64,000 nucleotides of DNA from contig JACKNC010000001.1 of assembly GCA_024235095.1 (NCBI GenBank), forward strand, positions 1,277,501 to 1,341,500, written 5' to 3'. The translations under genes were made by a program, and so were the position numbers. Position 1 is the first letter of the stretch. The number at the start of each line of letters is the position of its first letter. The DNA is from Gammaproteobacteria bacterium. Its GTDB lineage: Bacteria > Pseudomonadota > Gammaproteobacteria > Competibacterales > Competibacteraceae. The notes under the pieces were generated by a model, which saw only the letters and a program-made list of their open reading frames with translations, had not been told where the DNA came from and made no database searches. Shown piece after piece: positions 52,729 through 61,738 of this stretch.

Positions 52729-53517
52729 TCAGCGCATTCGAGCCTGAATCTCGCTGAAGCGGCGAATCCAGGGTTTAATCGAACCGGAGCGGGCGGCGAT
52801 TTCCGTGGCCATCTTCTGCGCGGCGGCAAAATCCGGGTAGTCGCCAACGACCAGCGAATACCAGGGTCCGGACCGGCTCGGCGAAGTGAAGTAAGCTTTC
52901 GGTCCATCGGTGGTAACGGAATCGGATCCCGCAATTTCCCGGAGTTTGTCCAGATCCTTGCCGCTATAGAGCTGCACGGTGTAATGGTCGGGATCGCGCC
53001 CTTCCAGCCAGTTTGGTTCCAGCAGGTTACCGGCCGGCGTCGTCGATTCCGGTTCAATCGGCGGTGGAATTCTGGAGGTCAGAGTTGCTGCTTCCAGCGA
53101 TGCGGTCGGGGGCGCACCGTGAGGGGCTTCGGTGTGGGTTTCCGCAGACGGTTCTGGATCCAGCTCAATCGGCGGCGGAATATTGGATCTTGGCATGGAG
53201 GGCATTGGCGGCGCATCAACCACTGGCGGGGAATGGCTCTCGACCGCCGGACTGGTCTCCATCGCGTGGGCTTCCGGGGAATGCGCCGGCTCCGTCTGGT
53301 GAGTCACACTGGCCAAATGCGGGGGATCGGTGACCGGAACCTCGGGTTTCGCGGAATGCGCGACGGGTGGGGCATGATCGGCGCTGGCCGTTTTAGCGGC
53401 GGGTTCATCCGGTTGGCTCAGGTTGATCATCATGTTGATCGAACCAGCCTGCAAGCCGATGGCAACGACCAGGATGCCGCTTAATAGCGCGAGAGGTTTC
53501 CACGAGAGACTGTCCAT
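52729..53517 (-). CDS. SPOR-domain inner-membrane protein inside the flagellar operon
   Basis: 262 residues. An N-terminal membrane anchor (L-A-L-L-S-G-I-L-V-V-A-I-G-L) is followed by a Pro/Glu/His-rich disordered linker of about 130 residues, and a C-terminal SPOR-like domain: Y-T-V-Q-L-Y-S-G-K-D...Y-S-L-V-V-G-D-Y-P-D-F-A-A-A. SPOR domains bind peptidoglycan stripped of stem peptides. Placed between flgI and flgJ, it may bring the rod or FlgJ to such glycans; this is an inference, and no flagellar gene of this layout is standard. Confidence 0.7.
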   Translation of the reverse strand: MDSLSWKPLALLSGILVVAIGLQAGSINMMINLSQPDEPAAKTASADHAPPVAHSAKPEVPVTDPPHLASVTHQTEPAHSPEAHAMETSPAVESHSPPVVDAPPMPSMPRSNIPPPIELDPEPSAETHTEAPHGAPPTASLEAATLTSRIPPPIEPESTTPAGNLLEPNWLEGRDPDHYTVQLYSGKDLDKLREIAGSDSVTTDGPKAYFTSPSRSGPWYSLVVGDYPDFAAAQKMATEIAARSGSIKPWIRRFSEIQARMR

Positions 53518-53526
53518 GATGCGTAC

Positions 53527-54702
53527 TCAAATAACAATCAGTTCGGCTTTGAGAGCGCCTGCCGCCTTCAGCGCCTCCAGGATGGCGATCAGATCGGTGG
53601 GGGATGCGCCCACTTGGTTGACGGCCTTTACGATGTCGTCCAGCGCGACGCCGGGGTTGAACAGGAACATCGGTTTCTTTTCCTGGTTGACAGCGATATT
53701 GGCATTGGGAACCACAGCAGTTCGTCCACCGGAGAAGGGGCCTGGCTGACTGACAATGGGGTCAGAAGTGATGGTGACGGTCATATTACCGTGGGAAATC
53801 GCAGCGGGGCCGACCTGAACATTCTGGCCAATGACTACAGTACCGGTGCGTGAGTTGACGATCACTTTGGCTGCGCCTTGGGCGGGGACCACTTCAATGT
53901 TTTCCAGGATGGCAATCAAGCTGACTCGCTGATTGGGATCGGCAGGGCCAAGCACCTCGACGGAGGAGGCGTCAATCGCTTTAGCCGCCTGGCCGCCGAG
54001 CGCCTGGTTGATCGCGGCAACCATACGTTGGGCGGTGGTGAAATCAGCTTGACGAAGATTTAATACGATAGGATCGTCGTCGCGCCCGCCAAATTTGCCA
54101 GGGACTTGACGCTCAACGCTGGCCCCGTTGGGAATGCGCCCGACGCTGGGGACGCCCACGGTCACGCTGGAACCGGCGGCAGCCGCGCTGATGCCGCCAA
54201 CGGATACATTACCCTGAGCCATTGCGTAGACCGCGCCATCTGCGCCTTTCAAGGGAGTCATTAACAGACTGCCGCCTTTCAGACTCTTGGCGTTGCCAAT
54301 GGAAGAGACGGTGACATCGATAGTTTGCCCCGGTTTGGCGAATGGCGGCAAATCGGCCTGAACGGAGACGGCGGCGACGTTTTTCAGTTGCAAATTGACT
54401 TCTGGCGGAATAATGACGCCAAGGTTAGCCAACATGCTTTTCAGGCTTTTGACGGTAAACGGGGTTTGTGTGGTCTGGTCGCCCGTGCCATTGAGACCAA
54501 CGACCAAGCCATAACCAATCAGTTGGTTACTGCGAACGCCGGCGACATCGGCCAGATCCTTGATGCGATTGGCTCCCATGTTTCGGGCCGCCAAGGTGGA
54601 CGGATTACCGGCGTCTTCATTCAGATTTTCCTTGTCGTCAGCCCAGACATGCTGGGTTCCCAGGCTGAACAGGAGCAAGAATAGCGAAAGTAAGCGGAAC
54701 AT
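53527..54702 (-). CDS. flgI: Flagellar P-ring protein
   Basis: 391 residues with a Sec signal peptide (L-L-S-L-F-L-L-L-F-S-L-G). Family patterns: R-I-K-D-L-A-D-V-A-G-V-R-S-N-Q-L-I-G-Y-G followed by L-N-G-T-G-D-Q-T, and near the end N-Q-V-G-A-S-P-T-D-L-I-A-I-L. Forms the periplasmic P ring around the rod. 49 nt after flgH, 9 nt before the SPOR gene. Confidence 0.96.
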   Translation of the reverse strand: MFRLLSLFLLLFSLGTQHVWADDKENLNEDAGNPSTLAARNMGANRIKDLADVAGVRSNQLIGYGLVVGLNGTGDQTTQTPFTVKSLKSMLANLGVIIPPEVNLQLKNVAAVSVQADLPPFAKPGQTIDVTVSSIGNAKSLKGGSLLMTPLKGADGAVYAMAQGNVSVGGISAAAAGSSVTVGVPSVGRIPNGASVERQVPGKFGGRDDDPIVLNLRQADFTTAQRMVAAINQALGGQAAKAIDASSVEVLGPADPNQRVSLIAILENIEVVPAQGAAKVIVNSRTGTVVIGQNVQVGPAAISHGNMTVTITSDPIVSQPGPFSGGRTAVVPNANIAVNQEKKPMFLFNPGVALDDIVKAVNQVGASPTDLIAILEALKAAGALKAELIVI

Positions 54703-54751
54703 GGATTTTACCTCGGTTTGAGGAACTGCATTTAGCCTTTCTTTTCAGCCT

Positions 54752-55444
54752 TCAAAACGGAAAGATCGGGCTGAGGAAGAACCGGCCCAGCCAGCCGACG
54801 GTATTGGCGTCCGCCAGTACGCCATTGCCGGCGTAGGTGATTTTGGCGTCGGCGACCTGGCTGGACAGCACCGAATTATCGGTGCGGATGTCGTCGGGGC
54901 GGATGACTCCGGAAATTTGCACGACCTCTTCACCCTGATTCAGCGTTAGCATTTTCTCGCCGCGAATAGCCAGGTTGCCGTTGGGATAAACCCCCGTCAC
55001 GACCGCCGAAATATTGCCAGTCAGGCTGTTGCTCTGATCGCTGGCGCCTTCGCCACCCATGGCGCGTTCGCCGGCAATGGTGGTGGCGAAGTTGTTGTTG
55101 GCGGCGGCGAGGTCGGGATTGCCGAAGGACGCGCCGAAGAAAATCGGATTTTCGAGTTGGACATCCGTCGATTTGCTGACGCCAGTAGTCGCCGATTTGG
55201 TGGCGGCGGTGCTTTCGACCAGCCGAATCACCACGGTGTCGCCAACGCGCTTGGCGGTGCGATCCTCGAACAGTCGCATATCCCGGTTGGCCTGATAGAT
55301 TGCGCCGGTAGCCGGTGGGCCAGGCCGTGCCGGATCGTTGACATCCATGACATGTGGGGTGACCGGTTTGAAGTCGTATTGCGGGGCTAGACCGCTGCAC
55401 CCCGACAGCAGGCAGAGGGAAACGAGGGTGGCGGGCTTATTCAT
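54752..55444 (-). CDS. flgH: Flagellar L-ring lipoprotein
   Basis: About 230 residues from ATG 55444; an ATG at 55453 lies three codons earlier. The signal ends in the lipobox L-S-G-C, so it is lipidated and sits in the outer membrane as the L ring. Family residues: R-L-F-E-D-R-T-A-K-R-V-G-D-T-V and N-L-A-I-R-G-E-K, then V-R-P-x-D-I-x-x-D-N. Confidence 0.96.
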   Translation of the reverse strand: MNKPATLVSLCLLSGCSGLAPQYDFKPVTPHVMDVNDPARPGPPATGAIYQANRDMRLFEDRTAKRVGDTVVIRLVESTAATKSATTGVSKSTDVQLENPIFFGASFGNPDLAAANNNFATTIAGERAMGGEGASDQSNSLTGNISAVVTGVYPNGNLAIRGEKMLTLNQGEEVVQISGVIRPDDIRTDNSVLSSQVADAKITYAGNGVLADANTVGWLGRFFLSPIFPF

Positions 55445-55453
55445 AGCAATCAC

Positions 55454-56239
55454 CTACAGTTGATTATTAACATATTGCAGCATCTGATCGGTGGCGGAGA
55501 TGACTTTAGCGTTCATTTCATAAGCGCGCTGGGTTTCGATCATGTCCACCATTTCCTCGACGACATTGACATTGGAAGTTTCCAGCGCGCCCTGCATGAG
55601 ATAGCCGAGGCCGTTGTTACCGGGATTATCAGCCTGGGGTGCGCCGCTGGCACCGGATTCCAGGAACAGGTTTTCGCCAACCGCTTGCAAACCCGCTGGA
55701 TTGATAAAATCCACAGTCTGGATCGTGCCCAGGTTAGCCGGTTGGGTTTGGCCCGCAGTCAGAGCGCTGACCACGCCATCCTTGCCGACGGTGACGCTGA
55801 GCGTATTGGGCGGGATGGTGATGGCCGGTTGCAGTTCGAAGCCGCTGGAGGTGACGATCTGCCCATCGGCGTTGACTTGGAAGGAGCCGTCACGGGTGTA
55901 GGCGATGTTGCCGTCGGGGAGCAGAATTTGAAAAAAGCCCCGGCCATTGATGGCGAGGTCCAGGTTGTTGCCGGTCTGGATCACGTTGCCCTGCGTGAAA
56001 CTTTTGGCGGTAGACACCACGCGGACGCCGGTGCCGAGCATGAGTCCAGAGGGCAGTTCCGTATTTTCCGTGGTTTGGCCGCCGACCTGGCGGACGTTCT
56101 GATACAGCAGGTCTTCAAACTGGGCGCGACTGCGCTTGAAGCCGGTGGTGCTGACGTTCGCCAGGTTGTTGGCGACGACCGAGATGCGGGTTTGTTGGGC
56201 GTCGAGGCCAGTCTTGCCGACCCAGAGTGCAGCAGTCAT
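55454..56239 (-). CDS. flgG: Flagellar distal rod protein
   Basis: 261 residues with the rod/hook N-terminal motif S-V-V-A-N-N-L-A-N-V-S-T-T-G-F-K-R-S-R and the C-terminal V-D-M-I-E-T-Q-R-A-Y-E-M-N-A-K-V-I. The middle matches FlgG (G-T-G-V-R-V; I-N-G-R-G-F-F-Q-I). The length equals that of enteric FlgG. Exported through the flagellar type III apparatus. Confidence 0.96.
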   Translation of the reverse strand: MTAALWVGKTGLDAQQTRISVVANNLANVSTTGFKRSRAQFEDLLYQNVRQVGGQTTENTELPSGLMLGTGVRVVSTAKSFTQGNVIQTGNNLDLAINGRGFFQILLPDGNIAYTRDGSFQVNADGQIVTSSGFELQPAITIPPNTLSVTVGKDGVVSALTAGQTQPANLGTIQTVDFINPAGLQAVGENLFLESGASGAPQADNPGNNGLGYLMQGALETSNVNVVEEMVDMIETQRAYEMNAKVISATDQMLQYVNNQL

Positions 56240-56249
56240 GAGCGTGCTC

Positions 56250-56996
56250 CTATTCCAGCTTCAGTAGTTGATCCGCCGATTGGGCGTTTTCTTGCGCTGA
56301 GTTCATCATCTTGATTTGCATCTCGAATTTTCGGGATGCCTCGATCATGCTAACCAGCATGTCGGCAGGGTTGACGTTGCTGCCTTCCAGCGCACCGGTG
56401 ACCAGCTTGACCGTGGCATCGGGTGGGGCAGCGGCGCCGTCCTTGGTGCGCATGAAGCCGTATTTGTCCTTGTACAAGGGGTTTTCGGCGGTGGGCTTGA
56501 CCAGTCGGATGCGGCCTACAACCGCGATTTCGGTGGCGGCTTCGCCTTTGGGCCGGACGCTGATGGTGCCGTCCTCGCCGATGTCGATTTTCTCGGCGGG
56601 GGGAATGGCGATAGGGCCGGCGACGCCGAGCACGGGATGACCGGTTGAAGTAGTGAGCTGACCGTTGACATCGATTTGCAGATCGCCGGCGCGGGTGTAG
56701 GCTTCTTCGCCGTCGGGAGCCTGGATGGCGATCCAGCCTTCGCCTTGCACGGCAATGTCCAGATCGCGCCCGGTGGTCATGATCTTGGCCTGGGTTAAAT
56801 CGATGCCAGGCCGTTCGGTCATGGCATACACCCGGGTGGGCATTCCGTCGGTGCTGAAAACCGGCATGCTGCGGAAATCTTCCAGATCTTTGCGGAAGCC
56901 GACGGTGCTGACATTCGCCAGGTTGTGGCTGATGATCTCTTGCGTTCGCAGCGTTTGCTGTGCGCCGGTCATCGCAACATAAAGCATGCGGTCCAT
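56250..56996 (-). CDS. flgF: Flagellar proximal rod protein
   Basis: 248 residues. Starts M-D-R-M-L-Y-V-A-M-T-G-A, the FlgF pattern, with I-S-H-N-L-A-N-V-S-T-V-G-F-R-K and a C-terminal M-I-E-A-S-R-K-F-E-M-Q-I-K-M-M. It lies 10 nt upstream of flgG, the usual order. Confidence 0.95.
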   Translation of the reverse strand: MDRMLYVAMTGAQQTLRTQEIISHNLANVSTVGFRKDLEDFRSMPVFSTDGMPTRVYAMTERPGIDLTQAKIMTTGRDLDIAVQGEGWIAIQAPDGEEAYTRAGDLQIDVNGQLTTSTGHPVLGVAGPIAIPPAEKIDIGEDGTISVRPKGEAATEIAVVGRIRLVKPTAENPLYKDKYGFMRTKDGAAAPPDATVKLVTGALEGSNVNPADMLVSMIEASRKFEMQIKMMNSAQENAQSADQLLKLE

Positions 56997-57021
56997 GGTT
57001 CAGGTCCTGACTGCTTTAACC

Positions 57022-57798
57022 CTAACGGATTATTTGGGTAATGGTCTCGGTGAGGGTATTGTTGACGGTGATTGTCTTGGAATTCGCCTGGAAGTTGCGC
57101 TGAGCCAGGATCATGTTGACCAGTTGCTCGGTCAGGTCGACGTTAGAGGTTTCCAGTGCGCCGGACATAAGGTTGCCATTACCGCCGGTACCCGGTGCTG
57201 CGAATGCAACGGTGCCAGACTCTGGAGTAGCCTCCCACTGAGTGTCGCTGATTGCCTTGAGGCCCTGTGGATTTGGAAAAGTAGCTAAATTCAGAGGGCT
57301 ACCAGTTATTGTTGCTACTCCGCCAACAGCATCTTTGGCAGTAATTGTTCCATCTTTATCAATAATAATGCTGCTTATGTGTGGTGGAGTGCTAGTTGCA
57401 GTAATTGTTACTGCAGCACCATTACTGTAGAGTTGCTGACCAATATTGTTGACTACGTTACCCGCAGCGTCGAGATGGAAACTGCCAGCTCGGGTATAGG
57501 TCGAAGTAGCAGCTCCAGGTACTCTGACCTCAAAAAAACCATTGCCTGTAATCGCTAAATCCAGGACATTGCTCGTCGTCATGATGCCGCCCTGATTGAA
57601 TTGTTGGTTGACCGCTTGCGTCTTTACCCCCAAGCCGCCACCAAGGGTTGCATTACTATCAACCAAGTCGCCGAATTCAGTGCGACCGTTTTTAAAACCA
57701 GTTGTGCCAGCATTGGCGATGTTGTGGGAAGTGGTGGCTAAATCGGTATTGGCTGCCTGGAGGCCAGATAAGCCAGTGTACATGGATGATGCGGCCAT
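57022..57798 (-). CDS. Second, short FlgE-like hook/rod protein
   Basis: 258 residues. The first 100 (L-A-T-T-S-H-N-I-A-N-A-G-T-T-G-F-K-N-G-R-T-E, F-G-D-L-V-D) and the last 60 (S-N-V-D-L-T-E-Q-L-V-N-M-I-L-A-Q-R-N-F-Q-A) are those of FlgE. The long D1-D2 region of a true hook protein is missing; only about 100 residues separate the ends. It lies between the real flgE (plus one inserted gene) and flgF. It could be a junction protein between rod and hook or a duplicate of FlgE reduced in size. Confidence 0.8.
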   Translation of the reverse strand: MAASSMYTGLSGLQAANTDLATTSHNIANAGTTGFKNGRTEFGDLVDSNATLGGGLGVKTQAVNQQFNQGGIMTTSNVLDLAITGNGFFEVRVPGAATSTYTRAGSFHLDAAGNVVNNIGQQLYSNGAAVTITATSTPPHISSIIIDKDGTITAKDAVGGVATITGSPLNLATFPNPQGLKAISDTQWEATPESGTVAFAAPGTGGNGNLMSGALETSNVDLTEQLVNMILAQRNFQANSKTITVNNTLTETITQIIR

Positions 57799-57822
57799 AG
57801 TTTAAGTCCTCGTGGTTAAGTT

Positions 57823-58761
57823 TCAAGTCGTGGTGTTGGATTGCTGCAATTCAGTTTCGCTTAGCCCGGTAATATGTGATACCTGTGCCAGATCCATGCC
57901 GCCAGATATCATTTCTTGAGCCATGCGTATTTTTTCTTGTTGAATGCCTTGTTGAATGCCTTGTTGAATGCCTTGTTGAATGCCTTGTTGAATGCCTTGT
58001 TGAATGCCTTGTTGAATGCCTTGTTGAATGCCTTGTTGTAGTCCTGTTTTCTCCGCCAATTTCAGCGCGCCGCGTTGCAAGATGATAAAGTCATGGCGCT
58101 TGTCCTGCGCTTCCAATTCCTCTTGGCTGAGATTAGCAGTATTAGCAATGTCAAAGGCTTGACGGAAAACTGGGTCACTGTCCATGCTTGCGGGCACTGC
58201 CGCTAATGAACCGGCGTTTTTGATAAAGTACAGCCATTGATCTTTAATATCGGTAAGTTGCGCTTCTGTTTTTTTAAATTTAGGTAGTTCGATAAATACC
58301 AGTTCGATATCGTCGTTGTATTCAATAAAGCTCTTCTTTTCGAGTAATTTGAAGCGATTGATCAGGTCCTCATTATCTTTGAAAAGGGTGAAATCGGTTA
58401 ACGTCAAAGCAATGACAGGATTTAGCAGGGTATAATCTTCACCTTTTTGCAGTTCCTGAGAATAGGTCTTCGCGGCGTTGTAGAGAATCCGTTTTTCAAA
58501 ACCTTCAACATTCAATACCTGCATTTCGATGATCACCCGTCGCCCATCGCGCAGCACGGCTTTGACATCGACGTAGGTGTCTTTCATTCCTTTGATCAGG
58601 GGAATTTGATAGGGATCGACAATCGTTAAATCCACAATGTCGCGATCCGGGGGATATTCCAGGACGGCGTTCAGAAAGCTGCGTAAAATCGGTACGCTTT
58701 GTCCGCTTCCAAATACTCGTTTGAAAGCATAATCGGTTTTGACGTCGAGAAAGCGCATCAT
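57823..58761 (-). CDS. Rpn/PDDEXK-family nuclease ('putative transposase') with IQQG repeats
   Basis: 312 residues. The N-terminus V-K-T-D-Y-A-F-K-R-V-F-G and the PD-(D/E)XK core (Y-V-D-V-K-A-V...R-R-V-I-I-E-M-Q) mark it as a recombination-promoting nuclease of the YhgA-like group. The C-terminal part has I-Q-Q-G repeated eight times in a row (encoded by a 12-bp DNA repeat), then a short helix. It sits inside the flagellar operon, between flgE and the FlgE-like gene, where no such gene belongs. No target duplication or terminal repeat is visible. Confidence 0.85.
   Translation of the reverse strand: MMRFLDVKTDYAFKRVFGSGQSVPILRSFLNAVLEYPPDRDIVDLTIVDPYQIPLIKGMKDTYVDVKAVLRDGRRVIIEMQVLNVEGFEKRILYNAAKTYSQELQKGEDYTLLNPVIALTLTDFTLFKDNEDLINRFKLLEKKSFIEYNDDIELVFIELPKFKKTEAQLTDIKDQWLYFIKNAGSLAAVPASMDSDPVFRQAFDIANTANLSQEELEAQDKRHDFIILQRGALKLAEKTGLQQGIQQGIQQGIQQGIQQGIQQGIQQGIQQGIQQEKIRMAQEMISGGMDLAQVSHITGLSETELQQSNTTT
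57937..58032. repeat. 12-bp tandem repeat inside the Rpn-family gene (8 copies)
   Basis: TTGTTGAATGCC is repeated eight times without a mismatch; a ninth, degenerate unit follows. The period of 12 keeps the reading frame, so copy number could vary without a frameshift. Confidence 0.9.
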
Positions 58762-58816
58762 GTTTTCCTGTTTTTTCGCCCCCTCCTTATTAAATCAAGG
58801 AGAGGGCAATGGATTA

Positions 58817-61015
58817 CTACCGAATATTCAGAATCGCCTGATACAAGGTACCGGTTGTGTTAATCACCTGGGCGTTGGCCTGGAAGCCGCGCTGGGCGGT
58901 GATCATATCCACTAATTCCTTGGTTAATTCCACATTGGAGCCTTCCAGAGCGCCCGCAATGACTTGGCCCAAAGTGCCGTTACCTGGTTTACCTGTAATA
59001 GCCGCGCCTGAATCCTGGGTTTCAATCCAGTTATTGTCGCCAATGCGCTTCAAGCCCTGGATATTGGCGAATCGGGCCAATACGACTTGACCCATGATCT
59101 GTGTTTTACCGTTGCTATAACTGGCGACGATATTGCCGGATTCATCCGCTTCGACTCTGGAAAGATTACCCATCGTATAGCCATCCTGCTCCAAACTGTT
59201 GGTGATGGATTCGCTATCGAACTGGGTGGTGTCTGCAAAATTCAATTCAAAATTTTGCCGTCCAGCGCCATTAGGGAAGCTGACGCCAACGATCTTCAAA
59301 GTCGTAGGACTATCGGGATTAGTATATTCCCCATTATCCTTGGCCTCGACAGGGATGCCCCGACTGTCGAAAGTTATGCTACCCACACGCTCAGCAATGC
59401 TGTCAATCTCGGGAATTTGTTTGTAGATGCTCCAGGTGTTATCCGCCGTCTTGCGGAAATAGAGATTCAGGGTATGACCAACCCCCAAGCTGTCGTAAAT
59501 CGCCAATGCGGTAGAGTAGTCATAATTACTCGCATCGGTCGCATCAATCGTGCTTGGATCGGCGGATGTACTGGTTGCCAGTACACTGGTTGTTTCTGAA
59601 AGATTATCTGTAGCTATAGTCGTATCCCCAATAATCTGAAGCGCCTTGCTGAAATCAGGGACAATGGTTAGAGCGGTAGCTCCTGAGCCAACCTGCGCCG
59701 CTGAGAAAGTAATTGGAGTATTAACCGTTGTTAAAGTGGGAGCGCCAGTCGCAGCATCGAATGTAATATTTCCTCCGTAGCCGTTAAAGTCAGGGGCAGC
59801 AGCAGTGATATCGAAATTCCCATCCAATGTGTAGTAAACACTCCAGTCATCAGCGGCTGTTTTAACGAAGTAGGTTTGTAAGCTATGATTGATTCCAAGA
59901 CTATCATAGACCTGCAATAAATTGGAATGGTGGTAGGTAGTAGGATCAGTTGGGTTAAAACCGGTACTAGGAGGAGGACCAACAGTGAACGCAGAGCCAG
60001 CTATTGCAGTCAAACTGCCATCCAAATTGACGGTGTAGTCGACAATAGTTGTTGGCACTGGCGCTGGCTCCATGGCATTCAAGTTAATGCCTAAATCCAC
60101 CTGCCCGGTCATCTTCGGTTGCATGGTCGAGGAATCGATCCATAAATCACCGACAATATCAGTAATTGTGCGAGTTGCTTGAGAGCCGTTAGGTGTTATA
60201 TTGGCAATGTTAAATGTAGATCCTTGATCGATATTCCAACCAGCAAGAGCGGAGCCAAAGTCCAGATTAACAGTTATTGGATCTGCGTTTGTACCCAAGT
60301 CAGCCGATGAAACAGATAGTGAAGTAACTGTAGGAGCAGTGGATACTACGCCAGTAGTATTGTCAAAAATTACAGTACCGCCATCTATTGTTGCTCCACC
60401 ATCGATTTGATGATAAATTTGCCAAGTATTATTGCCGACAGCGGGAGGCGCTGATGTACTGGTTGTTAGCAGAAAATAAGATTTTAATTCATGGCTAAAA
60501 CCTTTGCTGTCAAAAATGTCAACAGAAGTCATATTATTATAAGTTAAAGGATCGTTAGCATCAAAACTGGCAGCCGCGTTGGTCAAGCCGTGCGCCAAAG
60601 TTAAACGATACTCCACCGATGTAGTTGCCGCATCACTAGATACCTGCACCGTATAACCTTGTACATTTTGCATTTGGCTATTAACGATAAAGCCACTGGT
60701 ATCAGTATTAAAACTACCCGCCCGGCTGTAGCTGACCTCATTTCCACTCTGCAAAACAAAGAAGCCTTCTCCGGTAATCGCCATGTCGAACGTCCGACCG
60801 GTATCCTCAATGCTGCCTTGAGTAAACGTCTGACTTAGTCGTTGTAAACGCACACCTAAGCCGTTGCTGTCTCTGGACATCGAATCGACCAGATCACCAA
60901 ATTCTGCTCGGGCTTTCTTGAAGCCAGTGGTATTTGCATTCGCAATGTTGTCAGAAACAACAGATAACTCGGTGTTCGACGCATTAATACCCGTCAGGGC
61001 GATATTCAGAGACAT
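58817..61015 (-). CDS. flgE: Flagellar hook protein FlgE with triplicated outer domain
   Basis: 732 residues, against about 400 in Escherichia coli. Ends are standard: S-D-N-I-A-N-A-N-T-T-G-F-K-K-A-R-A-E-F-G at the N-terminus, V-E-L-T-K-E-L-V-D-M-I-T-A-Q-R-G-F-Q-A-N-A at the C-terminus. The hook-domain motif I/V-Y-D-S-L-G-x-x-H-x-L occurs three times: I-F-D-S-K-G-F-S-H-E-L (167), V-Y-D-S-L-G-I-N-H-S-L (369) and I-Y-D-S-L-G-V-G-H-T-L (506). Most FlgE proteins have one. The extra copies would thicken the hook's outer surface. Exported by the flagellar type III system. Confidence 0.94.
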   Translation of the reverse strand: MSLNIALTGINASNTELSVVSDNIANANTTGFKKARAEFGDLVDSMSRDSNGLGVRLQRLSQTFTQGSIEDTGRTFDMAITGEGFFVLQSGNEVSYSRAGSFNTDTSGFIVNSQMQNVQGYTVQVSSDAATTSVEYRLTLAHGLTNAAASFDANDPLTYNNMTSVDIFDSKGFSHELKSYFLLTTSTSAPPAVGNNTWQIYHQIDGGATIDGGTVIFDNTTGVVSTAPTVTSLSVSSADLGTNADPITVNLDFGSALAGWNIDQGSTFNIANITPNGSQATRTITDIVGDLWIDSSTMQPKMTGQVDLGINLNAMEPAPVPTTIVDYTVNLDGSLTAIAGSAFTVGPPPSTGFNPTDPTTYHHSNLLQVYDSLGINHSLQTYFVKTAADDWSVYYTLDGNFDITAAAPDFNGYGGNITFDAATGAPTLTTVNTPITFSAAQVGSGATALTIVPDFSKALQIIGDTTIATDNLSETTSVLATSTSADPSTIDATDASNYDYSTALAIYDSLGVGHTLNLYFRKTADNTWSIYKQIPEIDSIAERVGSITFDSRGIPVEAKDNGEYTNPDSPTTLKIVGVSFPNGAGRQNFELNFADTTQFDSESITNSLEQDGYTMGNLSRVEADESGNIVASYSNGKTQIMGQVVLARFANIQGLKRIGDNNWIETQDSGAAITGKPGNGTLGQVIAGALEGSNVELTKELVDMITAQRGFQANAQVINTTGTLYQAILNIR

Positions 61016-61064
61016 GGGAAGACCCTCTTGAACTGGATTAAACTGGATTAAAAAGGAAAAGAAA

Positions 61065-61724
61065 TTACCGGATGCCCCGGACGGAATTCATATCGACCAG
61101 ACCAATACCACCGGCCAATTGTAGATTGGAGGTTTGTCCGTTTTGTCCCAAAGTGACGCTCTGCACCTGATTCCACATCTGGGTGCTGAATTGCTGATTT
61201 TCTCCACTCACTGAACCCTCAGCGACCACGCTATAAACTCCTGAACCTGACGCGCCACTGCCGCCCCAGGTAAACTCGACCTGGCCCGCCTGTTGCGCCC
61301 CCAGATTCATGGTGTTAATCAGCTGACCGCTGGCGCTATAAACCTTCAACGTCAAATTGCTGACGCTTTGTGGAACCGAAATTTCGCCTTGCAAGGATTG
61401 GCCAGACGTGTAATAACCGCGATCGCCTTCAATCAACACCTGTTTGCCGACCATACTGGTCGCCTGCGCGGTTTGCATCGACAATAGCGACTGCGCCAGG
61501 GAATCAAAAGATTTCTGCAACTCCTGAATACTGCTCAGGGTGCTAAACTGGGCCAACTGACCTAGATATTCCTGACCATCCAGCGGCTTGGTCGGGTCCT
61601 GATTCTTCATCTGCGCAATCATTAATTTCAGGAAATCTTCCTGATTCAATAAATCCTTGGGCAACGCTGATCCCGCCGAATTTTGACTGGCGGTCGTCGC
61701 GGTCGTGCTGTCAATAGTGGTCAT
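61065..61724 (-). CDS. flgD: Flagellar hook-capping protein FlgD
   Basis: 219 residues. F-L-K-L-M-I-A-Q-M-K-N-Q-D-P-T-K-P-L-D-G near the N-terminus is the family signature. The C-terminal half is a Fn3/TUDOR-like scaffold (V-Y-S-A-S-G-Q-L-I-N-T). It caps the growing hook and falls off at completion. 49 nt upstream of flgE. Confidence 0.95.
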   Translation of the reverse strand: MTTIDSTTATTASQNSAGSALPKDLLNQEDFLKLMIAQMKNQDPTKPLDGQEYLGQLAQFSTLSSIQELQKSFDSLAQSLLSMQTAQATSMVGKQVLIEGDRGYYTSGQSLQGEISVPQSVSNLTLKVYSASGQLINTMNLGAQQAGQVEFTWGGSGASGSGVYSVVAEGSVSGENQQFSTQMWNQVQSVTLGQNGQTSNLQLAGGIGLVDMNSVRGIR

Positions 61725-61738
61725 GGTCTCAGCCTCGT

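Noticed and set aside
57937..58032. 12-bp array as a plasmid-type iteron origin
   Set aside because: It lies within a coding frame and encodes I-Q-Q-G repeats of the Rpn-family protein; no rep gene or DnaA boxes were seen nearby.
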